Shown here piece after piece: positions 34,609 to 45,147 of a stretch of DNA of 64,000 nucleotides. A model generated the notes under the pieces. The model was given only the letters and a program-made list of their open reading frames with translations. It was not told where the DNA came from and ran no database searches. How positions within the stretch are numbered: position 1 is the stretch's first letter; every line of letters begins with the position of its first letter. The stretch lies in the NCBI GenBank assembly GCA_963921935.1, contig OY998181.1, forward strand, positions 139,213,423 through 139,277,422, read 5' to 3'. The stretch is from Galeruca laticollis. Lineage: Eukaryota; Arthropoda; Insecta; Coleoptera; Chrysomelidae. Made by a program: the position numbers and the translations under genes.

Positions 34609-35288
34609 TAGTGATAATATTTCAGAAACAGTAGTTAGAAAGTCGACTAACACTAATGATTCAGTAAGTATCTGCAATGTCGATTAGAACAAAATGTAAC
34701 AATTGAAACGCCATCCTACACTTACTAAAGCTTTAGCTTTAATGAATGTTTTATCTTTTAAAAGCTTAACATTTAACAAAACGATATGTTAGCAGTTCTT
34801 AGCAACTACATCATATTATGAAATATGTGTTAATATTTCCTTTTAAACCTTACCTGAGAATGCTTTTTTAAAAACTCAATATTTTAAAGTTTGATTGTCT
34901 CTTTTTACTTTATTTTGAATATACAATGTATACACAGAGGAGGGATGATTATAGGTAATATACAAGTTTAACATGGGCCGTAAACGACAATGTGTTGGAG
35001 AGAAAATAGTATATTCAGTGTAGGAATAACTTGTATTAACAGGCAAACATAACATGCGGAAGAGGTATAAGAAAACTTTTGGCTTGTGGCTTATGACCAA
35101 TGTTAAACTTGTGTATTACCTATAATATCTTCTCGTACTGATATATTTGCTACTGTTTTCACAGGTAGTAGTTATAGTTTGATATATTTATAAGAATTTA
35201 ACTTATAAATACACCATAATATGGTAATCGTATTTTTATTCACAAATTTGGCAAATATCTAGAGAGAAATGGACGAACACGGCGTTCT
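34609..35288. other. AT-rich gap, nothing recognised
   Basis: No supported feature up to the TTAA of piggyBac-1. Confidence 0.4.
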
Positions 35289-37763
35289 TTAACCCTCGAT
35301 CACTCACGCCCCAAAAAATTACATGAGCACTCGCGTGTGAGAGTTTCTCTCACACCCAGACTGGATCAAACTTATGTTTGATGTTATTGTTTTTATTTAA
35401 TTTTTCGAAAATAAAACAAAAATATAGATAATGTTGAAGGGTTTATTTTATAATATTAACGAAAAATAAAACTGCCAGTATACTTTGAACAACACAAATA
35501 AACTTGTGCAACAATGTGAACACAACAATGGAAACAACCCTGTATATATCTTTTAAATGTTACTGAGATAAAAGTTATGTTAATATAGGCTAAAGTAGAA
35601 ACAAATGATCATAAAAATTCAATTATCTGAATTATCACTGTTGTCGTTTACACCACAACACGTTCGACATGTGAATGTCGTATGCTCTGTGCAAATCGCA
35701 GCGTTGCAGCTAACACATCGCTTTTTTGACTTCCTGTTCTTTCTCCTGGGACAAAAAGCACAAAAACCTGATGAAACATCTCTGTTGTGATCAATCTGAG
35801 GCAAATTTAAGTATGACCTCAACATGCTTCGGATATCAATTGGCAAGGACCTAATTGATGAACGCCTAACTAACAACGGCTTGATCAAATCTTCCGCCAG
35901 TTTATTCAGATGAATTCTACGTTCTTCAATGACGCCGGTATTAGTTTTATAAACAATATTGGAATTAATGGCAGCAATGTCTAGAATTGTAAAAAAAATT
36001 CTAAGGGGCCAGCGACAAGAAAATCTAGAAACAGAATATGTTGATTTTAACTCATCAACCACGTCGACGCCACCTTTGGTTAGGTTGTAAAATGTGATAA
36101 TCTCAGGTTTCTGCAGGTCGCCAGACTCAGGATCTATGTTGTCTCCAGAATGAAATGTAGACAACATCAGCACATTTTTTTTTGGGTTTTGGTTTATATG
36201 ACAATATTACAGTGTCCTTCTGAAAACCAAACATGCTACTAGGTACAGGTCGCTTCGCATTTATAAACACTGGTGGAATTTCCTTTTTGTTTTTTCTGAG
36301 GGTACCAACGATAGTGGTTTTTCTACCAATTAGTTCTTTGGCTAACGGCATTGACGTAAAGTAATTGTCCATAGTTATATTTCTACCTGCATCTAATATG
36401 GGATATGCAATACGCTTTACCACAGCAGAAGCAGAATTGTCAAGTTGAAAAGGCCCAGCCGGCTGTTTTCCTGCATATATCTCCATATTACTCGTATAAA
36501 ACATCCTGGAATCAACTAAGGCATATATTTTAATGCCGTATTTGGCCGGCTTATTGGCTATATATTGCCTAAATTTACAACGGCCTCTAAAGCTCTCTAA
36601 CATTTCATCCACTGTACAATACTCTCCAACTTGATAATTTTCTTGACATTTGGATACAAATTTTTCAAAGATTTCTCGAATGGGAGCCAAATTATCATAC
36701 ATTTTTCTTTGGTTTCTGTCATTGATATTGTCAAATCTCAATGCTCTACCTAGGAGATGAAATCGTTCTCGCGACATCGTGAGCCTAAAGCAAGCAGGTG
36801 CAAATATTGAATTATCCCAAAGTTCTTTAGTATTCACGTATTGAGCCTTCCGTACCCCAGCCATGTATAGAAGGCCAATGAAGGCATTTATTTCTATGGT
36901 ATCCGTGTCACGGCAATCTCTTTCTCTGCTATAATTATTCCGTAATTTGGCCAAGTAAATATTAGTGCAATGTACAATTTGTTCAATAATCTCCTCTGTT
37001 ATATATAATCTCCAGCAAGTTGCCACAGTATTTGCATTTTTTGCAATATTTTTGACCGCAGGAAGATGAGTGACAATATTCCTTCTTGGTGTTCGTACAT
37101 TAGGTCGTGGAGGATAAGCCATCCAGTAAGTTTTTTTGTCTTTACCAGTAAAATGGTGTATAGAGCCGTATGCACGATTTTCTTCAATCTCCTGGACAAA
37201 ATTTTCAACATCTTCATCACTTTGTTCCGAATCAGTATTGTGTTCACTATGTTCACTGGCAGTATCACTTTCGGTATCTTCGCGTTCATCATCTTCCATA
37301 ATTTCTTGGTTTTGCTCGCCTTCTTGACCCGTCCATGGTATATTAGCTAACATCTGCTCTCTTTCACTCTCTTCATAATTCAGTCGCCCTAATTCCTTAA
37401 GCATCCGTCCTCTACTCATTGTTTATAATCTAAAACAATAAATTCAATGTAGTAGGACACTTTGTATATAGAAAACAAATTCACTTACCAACACGAGTTT
37501 ACTCGATCACAAAAAATTATAAACTACGTTAGAACTCGCGCGATGAGAGAAACTCTCACGGAGGTCTGCAAAGGTTCAACAAGTATCTGGTAACTAATAT
37601 CAATTCACACTAAATATTGCACATGCCGATGCATATTCAAGAAGAGCTGTCGAAAGTCAGCTAGAAGTGGGGGTAGCAGTATATGTGATTTACTGTTCAT
37701 AGAATGTGCGTTTTATTAGCAGGCGTGAGAAAAACGCTCATAGCGTGAGTGATGCAGGGTTAA
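35289..37763 (-). mobile_element. piggyBac-1 element with TTAA duplications
   Basis: TTAA at 35289-35292 and at 37760-37763 flank the element. The left end continues CCCTCGATCACTCACGC and the right, reverse-complemented, CCCTGCATCACTCACGC. Just inside both ends is the word ACTCGCG followed by a palindrome: GTGTGAGAG-TTT-CTCTCACAC at 35335-35355 and TGAGAG-AAA-CTCTCA at 37544-37558. One transposase gene lies on the minus strand. Confidence 0.95.
35619..37419 (-). pseudogene. piggyBac-1 transposase, one frameshift in an A-run
   Basis: The ATG at 37419 starts MSRGRMLKELGRLNYEESER. An acidic N-terminal region is followed by the DDE_Tnp_1_7 domain: NAFIGLLYMAGVRKAQ, CTVDEMLESFRGRC (first Asp), NITMDNYFTSMPLAKEL (second) and, in the second frame, GGVDVVDELKSTYS (third). 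The C-terminus is a Cys-rich zinc finger: CAFCPRRKN, KKRCVSCNAAIC, CRTCC. The frame is lost only at about 36170-36185, in a run of nine A residues (KPKPKKK). The total of roughly 595 codons is normal for piggyBac. A single homopolymer shift may be a real lesion or a sequencing error. Confidence 0.95.
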
Positions 37764-37845
37764 AAAATAAGCTTAAGCATTCCTAGGTATTTCAAATTAG
37801 TAACTGCTAAGCATAATCAGTTTTCTTAATGATCAGTATTAATTT

Positions 37846-40532
37846 TTACTTCTCACTTTTATTAGATGCCGTGCATGTAACGTTCTGTTTTCTTCTTTTA
37901 ATTTCATTCATTATATATGCTTTGAGTGTAACTCGAGATATTCGTTTGAGTACTGCATATTTTTTAACCAAAGAAGAACAATAATCCAATGTGGGAGATT
38001 CAAAGTTTGATAAATAAAATTTCGCTTTTTTTTTCAATTACATGTTTTTCTTCCATGCTCCAAGAAATTCTTTTTCTTATTTTTTCCAGAAGGTGGCGTG
38101 TTAAAACTGTACTCTTGATTTGTACTTGACAGTGAGTCATCTATAAATAATAGAACTCAATGAAATCTTTGGCTGAATAATTCAAAATAAAATATTTTGT
38201 TTGAAAACAATTAAAAAGTTCACTGAATATACAATTTAGAATAGTTTAGGTTCAATTATTTCTAAAATCATTTCTCATAAGTTTTCAAAAAAACCAAATT
38301 TTCACAGATTTACTGGTAAGATTCCTACATGTCTGAATGTAAGTACTTCTAAAAGGTATCAGATGTTTTATATGGATTAATAAAACAAGGCAAAAGCTAA
38401 GTAGTTCAAATAGCTTAACTATATTTAATTCAAAAATATCTCTTAGTAGGACTCGTACAATAAGTGTACTTTACTATTATTTTATATCTATATATTCCAC
38501 AATATTTAATAGTATATTTTTAAGATTACATCCTAAAATTAGAGTTACATTTGATAAAACAATAATACCTTATAATTGCTTTTCAGTAGACTACGAAATT
38601 AGTTGAAAATACTTACTCTTGCTTGTTTTATGAAAACAGATTAAAATAAGATATACAGCCGAAAAACAGAACAGTCAGTAACTGTAACAATTCTGTAAGT
38701 AATGGAAATGATGTTTATATTGTGGCAGTAATTGAAAGAAGTCGATATTTGTTTTATTCTAATAGTCATTTTTGCCTTTTACTTACTGAATGTCGTTTTT
38801 ACTAACAGGTAAATGATCATTTTATTTGTATAGAAAAAATTAATTTATATTAATTACCTTTAACATTCTCTGTATTGCATTATAACTTTATTTTTTATAT
38901 TACTTGATGGAAGTGGAAACATATTTTCGGTCCCTGGAGCTTTTTCTAATAATGTCGACATTCTTAAAATATCCCGAGTGGCATTAGGTAATCTATAATG
39001 CTCGAGATGTATCTTTTCATGATGACCCATATAATCAGCCACATCTTTCAAATTAATCCCTTGCAAATCCATAACACCGCATTTAGTAGCAAATTGCTTT
39101 CGGAGTTCAGTACCACGAAGACGCTCTGGATGTTCTGCCCCACCAATGTTAGCATAGCGAGACATCAATCTATTAGCTTCTAAATGTTTCATATTATCGG
39201 TTCCTTTTATTCCAAAAACATATGGATTGGTGTCTGGTACTTGCGCATTCTTTCTATAATCTAGAATCATTTTTATACATTTCATCTTAAACTTATCAAC
39301 TAACACTGGAACACCTCTACCAAGTTTACCCCTTATTAGGAATCTGACATAATTAGTTTCGTTATCTAATTTCACGTCCTCAATCATTTCATCGGAAGCA
39401 TCAACAGTGTCATACTGTAAAAAATCTTTGATTTTAATTCTTTCTATTTCTCCGGCCCTTCTCCTATTGAACAATTAACTAATTAGAACTGCACTGCTCA
39501 ATTCTTTCCAATCGTTTAAAGAAAATGTCTTCAGTAACTTGTTATAATACATTTTGATTTGATTATCTAAGTAGGTTGTCAACTGCGCAATATCTCTTGT
39601 CAGAGGAAGTTTGATAACTTTATTTCGTTCAATTTCTAGTTGATTTTCTACTACTGTTTTGTAGATGTCATAAGTAAAGCCCTCTTCAAGCAGTTGCAAG
39701 AAATTTCTTACTTCTTCTACTTTTTCTTTATCTTTTGTCTTTATGGACTCGCTTATTAAATACAGTGATATTGTTTTCAGAATTGTACAAATACTTGAGG
39801 CAGTGGCAGAAGCTCTATATTTTCCTGTCTCTTCAGTCAGTCCTGCCAGTTCATTTACTGTCTTAACAACATTATCATACTGACTGGGATCAAATACACT
39901 TTCAAAACTTGTTGTTTGTGGATTAATATTTTTAAATATATGGTAAAACTTGCCTACACATCTCAAACAAGACCGATACATCTTAAAAAGGTGAGGAGCT
40001 ATATATTTTTGGGTAAGTCTATTTCCAAAAAGGATTAGTAGGCTCTCATTTCGAATTAACTCATTTATTTCGTCGTTTCTCATAGGAGGTAAAATCTTAT
40101 TCCTTATTATGAAATTAGCTTTTAGATTAACAAAACCTATTTGACGGCTAGCACATAAAACATCTTTTTTCAATTTTTCCTTCGTTTCCAAACAATGTCT
40201 AAAATGAAGATTTAATGAAAGTATTGAATACATTGCTCCACATTGACCACAGGGCAAGTAGTGTTTAGCACTTCCCTTTTTTTATTTTCGGGTCGTCGTA
40301 CTGGTATGATATCGCCTCCATTGTATTTAGAACAACTATTATATAAAAAATCTCCCTTTTTACGCAATTCTGTAATGATATTTAATCTTTCTCTACTTCT
40401 CTTTGGAAAGCTTTTAAATAGTTCTACTTCTTTTTCTTTAGCATGCCGATTTTCTAGGTGCCTTGCTAATTTTGTTTGAAGTTTTTTACAAAAGAAATAA
40501 AAATGCTTTTTTGTGTTTTCCTTTGAAGACAT
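37846..40532 (-). pseudogene. Crypton-like tyrosine recombinase gene, several exons
   Basis: The ATG at 40532 starts MSSKENTKKHFYFFCKK. The N-terminal part resembles a zinc-finger-like module (LARHLENRHAKEKEVELF, then CGQCGAMYSILSLNLHFRHC after a frameshift near 40250). The core-binding region continues to 39475, where a TAA interrupts. The catalytic domain (39474-38860) has RRRAGEIERIKIKDF (first Arg block), LRGTELRKQFATKCGV (His/Arg block with the expected box-II position altered) and VADYMGHHEKIHLEHYRLP, where the GHH and nucleophile Tyr stand. A separate 3' exon, 38145-37846, carries a Myb-like module: SWSMEEKHVIEKK and, after a shift, CSSLVKKYAVLKRISR and LKAYIMNEIKRRK. Crypton recombinases insert circular copies by site-specific recombination; activity here is unlikely. 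Confidence 0.8.
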
Positions 40533-40541
40533 TATAGACAA

Positions 40542-41708
40542 GTGACTAAAATTCTACTTTTTGTAGAATAAAATTCCATGCATGGTAAACTTAATATTTT
40601 GTTACATTGCAAAATACAAAATGATATAAAATTTGGATTAAAAGTTCAATTATGTATTTGTTTCAGCTTATGCACTATATATTTTGATATATAACATTAA
40701 AAATGGTGAAAGTCTAGTTACAAATGGTCTTAAGATATTATTATTTTACTTTTTTTTTTAAATATTCAACTTCACGGGAAAATAAGACCAAAAAGATTTA
40801 TTGCCCTATACCTATACCAACTGAATTAAATATAAAGCTGCTAACAATTGTTCTTCTGTTGTAGAAGAAAATAACATCTCGTTCGTAAGAAATTTCTATC
40901 AATAATTTTTGGCAGGAATACTTTCCATCCATACTCTTTTTACTAAATTTTGAATGCCAGCTATTCTTTTATAAGGGCCTTATGTAATTTACGAATATAT
41001 AGAAAACATAAATTATAGGCTGCTCATAAAATAGGTATGAGATTAGAGTTGAGGATGTTAATCACAAAGCGCTGGTGCTGCTATATACCTACTCACATTC
41101 ATGTACGCGTTATATGTATACACAAACAAGGCTATATGTATATGAAATTAACTGTCTCGACCTTTACTTCGTGGAATCTACTCATTTTACTGTTTTAAAT
41201 GAAACTTACTGTTTCTAGCTAATTCCACAATATATTGAAAACTTTTAAAAACTAAGAAAATTGACAATTGTTTCGATATAAAAATATCATCGTCAGAATG
41301 ACAGAAGTTACATTTCATTCGATGCCTATTTGATGTTTAATAATTATTTTGGCCAGATCAAGAAGTGACCTACCTAGTGATTGACTTAATATATGTTAAT
41401 AGAAAAAAGAAGAAGGTATGATATTACAAATATTGAAGCTTAGATGTTACTAGCCCTATGGAGATATCCTGGATATCTTTTTCCAATTATGATCAGTATA
41501 ACTGTGCAATGATATAGAAAACCAGGAAAACTATATCTGATGATCTTCACAATTATCACTTAAAAAAACAATTTAAAAGTGGAGAACTCCCTAGATTTAT
41601 CTGATCATTGACAACTTGATATTGTGGGTTTCTTAAGTGTCTTCTAATTTCTAACTCTTCAAGGAAATCCAGTTTTTGTTTCTTATCACAAATATGTAGT
41701 ACTTCCAG
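40542..41708. other. Gap, no recognised gene
   Basis: No coding signal. The right half may be 3' UTR of the Penelope-like fragment that ends at 41709. Confidence 0.4.
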
Positions 41709-42355
41709 TTATGTATTAGGTGTTAATGAATGTTTGGTGTCAAGTAGATGTTTTGCATAGTGTGACTTATCTGGTTGTTTTAATATATATGCTCGTAAAT
41801 GTTCACTGTATCTAATCTCAAAATTTCTAAAGGTTTGACCCAAATAGACATACTTCTTTAATGGGGATATTTTTGTTTTTGCATTTAACAATTTTGTACT
41901 CACATTACTTTCTGTTTTAAAAGGAATTTTATTTGTAGCTAAAGATATTATTTTTGAAATATTATCAGAAATATTACCTGCATATGTGATGGTTTTATAA
42001 TTTTTTATTTCCTTAGTTTGTTCAGGAAATATTAGTTTTAATGCCACTTTTTCCTCTTTTTTATTAATTAGTTTATCTATCATATGTAATGGATAACAAT
42101 TGGATGTTGCTGTTTGTTTAATTGTATTAATTTCTTTATCAAAATTACATTTGTTCATAGGAACTGAAAATGCTCTATGTATCATGGAATTATACGCTGC
42201 CAATTTATGTGACATATGGTGATTGGAACTATACGGAATAGTCACATCAGTGTGTGTTGGTTTTCTGTGAAGTGAGTAATGAAGTTCATTATTAACTCGT
42301 TGAATTTTTAAATCAAGAAAATTGATTGAGTTGTTTTTTTCAACTTCTTATGTAA
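41709..42355 (-). pseudogene. Penelope-like element 2a (minus arm)
   Basis: From 42355 it reads NNSINFLDLKIQRVNNELHY and HRKPTHTDVTIPYSSNHHM, the end of the Penelope reverse transcriptase thumb. The linker (AAYNSMIHRAFSVPMNKC, YPLHMIDKLINKK) follows, then a GIY-YIG remnant, VYLGQTFRNFEIRYSEHLRAY. The Cys-containing start of the nuclease is missing after SPLKK, so there is an internal deletion. The opposite arm at 42360-43171 encodes the same protein on the plus strand. Confidence 0.85.
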
Positions 42356-42359
42356 ATTT

Positions 42360-43171
42360 AATCAAAATTATTTCACTTTTGACAATAAGATATATATTCA
42401 AAATGAGGATTTACCAATGGGAAGCCCTATATCACCAATTTTGGCAAACATTTTTATGGACAGTTTAGAAAGAAAAATCTTTGACAGTAATATTTCAAAA
42501 AAAGTTTTTATTTTGGTATAGATATGTAGATGACATATTAGCTTGTTTTATAGATAGTGAACGACAATTAGATATATTTTTCAACCACATTAATAATTTA
42601 CACGCAACAATTAAATTTACATTAGAAGTTGAAGAAAACAACTCGATCAATTTTTTTGATTTCAAAATTCAACGAGTTAATAATGAACTTGATTACTCAA
42701 TTTGCAGAAAACCAACACACACTGATGTAACTATTCCATATAGTTCGAATCACCCCATGTTATTGGCAGCGTATAATTCGATGATACATAGAGCATTTTC
42801 AGTTCCTAATACAATTAAACAAATAGCAACATCCAATGGTTATCCATTACGTATGATAAATGAATTAATTAATAAAAAAGAGGAAAAGTGGCATTAAAAC
42901 TAATATTTCCTGAACAAACTAAGGAAATAAAAATTATAAAATATGCAGGTAATATTTCTAATAATATTTCAAAAATAATATCTTTAGCTACAAATACAAC
43001 AATTTCTGTTAAAACAGAAAGTAATGTAAGTAGAAAATTGTTAAATGTAAAAACAAAAAAATCCCCATTAAAGAAGTCTGGTATATATAAACTTAAATGT
43101 CATGAGTGTAATGCTATCTATTTTTGGGTCAAACCCTTAGAAATTTGGAGATCAGATACAGTGAACATTTC
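42360..43171 (+). pseudogene. Penelope-like element 2b (plus arm): reverse transcriptase end and GIY-YIG
   Basis: It begins in the RT with EDLPMGSPISPILANIFMDS near 42405, then FWYRYVDDILACFIDSERQL, the catalytic YVDD. It continues NNSINFFDFKIQRVNNELDY, RKPTHTDVTIPYSSNHPM, AAYNSMIHRAFSVP and SGIYKLKCHECNAIYFW, the start of the nuclease domain, then LGQTLRNLEIRYSEHF in another frame. Frameshifts lie near 42480, 42895 and 43125. The DNA is very similar to the minus arm over more than 500 bases. It ends abruptly at about 43171, where the CACTA-like gene begins. Confidence 0.85.
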
Positions 43172-45147
43172 ACGGGACAATATGTTATGGATATACAAGC
43201 TATTTTGGAAAAAAATGTTTTAGAAACATTAATAAATGCGTTTCATTCCTTTATGGAGGTTTTTATAAAAAATGATATTACAGTTTATAATAAGTTCTCT
43301 AGTTTTCTTTCGACTTGCAGAAATCTTTTAAAGCCTTTTCAAAGTGAACATTTAGTACAAAAGTGGCTAAATGAAAATAGCTTAAAAGCTAATCTTGAAG
43401 AGTTTGTAATAAACAGTGAAATTTCTGCACAACATAAGCAAGGTTGCCTTGATATCGACGAGAAGGTTATTAAGGGAACTCTAATGCCTTTAAAGTTTCA
43501 ATTTCAAAAAATTTTTAACAGGGTAATTTGCTAAGCTATATGTTAAATAATATCAATAACCTAGAAAACGAACATTCTTCAATAAGTAACTTTGTACAGG
43601 GTAAATTATGGAAACGCAAAAAACAGCTATATCCTGAAAAAAATTTAATACCTTTCTTTTTGTATATAGATGACGTGGAAATTAATAATCCTTTGGGCTC
43701 AAACAGCAAAAAACATGCCATTTGCAATATTTATTACTCATTTCCTTGTATGCCAGAACCAGAATCTAAATTAAAACATGTTTTTTTAGCAGCAGTCTTA
43801 AAATATGCAGATGTAAAAACCTTCGGAAACGAGGCTAAAAATCTGTTGGTACAATTAATAGAACTTGAGAAAGATGGAATTGAAATAAAGGTAGGAGATG
43901 AAGTGCTTCAAGTTTATTTCATATTAGGTTTGGTTGCTGGCGAAAATTTGGGAGTTAATTCATTTTTAAATTTTTCAGAGTCATTTTCGAGCAATTACTA
44001 TTGTAGGCTGTGCAAATTGAGTAAAATAGAAGCACAAAAAATAGTTACTTGTAGCAATTCACATTTCAGATCCATAGAAGATTATGAAAATGATATAACA
44101 AATGTGGAATCAACTAGTGTTAAGGGTGACTGTTTATTCAATACGATCCCATTATTTCATGTAACTCAAAATTTTTGTCTTGATGTAATGCATGATTTGT
44201 TCGAAGGAATTTGTCACTACAATTTGTGTCATATAATTAAATATTTAGCAGACAAAATGGGGTATTTTAGTCTTGATGTGCTTAACCGGCGAAAGCAGAC
44301 ATTTGAATATGGCCAAAGCGAAATTCAGAATACGTCTGGAAAAATTGAGAAAAAACATTTAAACAAATTTTCTCTAAAAATGTCTGCAAGGGAAATGATG
44401 ACATTTGTAATTTATCTAACTTTAATGATTGGTTACCTTGTACCTTCAGATGATGTTCTGTGGAAATTTTTACTAAATTTTGTTGAAATAATTGAAATAC
44501 TACTTTGTTTTGAGGTTAAAGACTCGACCATTACCTTACTTCAAAACAAAATTGAAAAACATCATAGAGACTACATTTTGTTATTTAACGATAAGCTTAA
44601 ACCTAAGCATCATAATTTAACTCATTACCCTGAAGTAATAAGACAATCTGGTCCGTTAAGAAAACTTTGGTGTTTTAAATTTGAAGCTAAGCGTCGTCAG
44701 TTTAAAATATATTCACATTGCATAACATCTAGAAAAAACATATGCATCACATTAGCCAAAAAATATCAACTTAAATTGGCATATGAATTGTTTACTTTTA
44801 AAAACATTGAAGAAATAGTAATTACAAAATGTTCCCAAATTGAAACAAAATTTGGTTTAATAATATCCGAGAAAATGAATCTTGTAGAACTATTTCATGC
44901 ATATTCCAAAACAATCTACCGGGGAATAGAATATAAAATTAACCAATACGTTGTCACATTTTCACATGACTCTAATTTTTATATAATTAAAGAAATTGTG
45001 GTTCAAAATAACAAACCATATCTGTTTTGTCAAAAACTTTTGAAAAATGAATACTTAGAACATTTTTTAGCGTACGAAGTATATCCAAATCTATTAGGGG
45101 AATTTGATATTTTCGAAATTTCTTCCTTAATTGGGCCTCCTCTAGAT

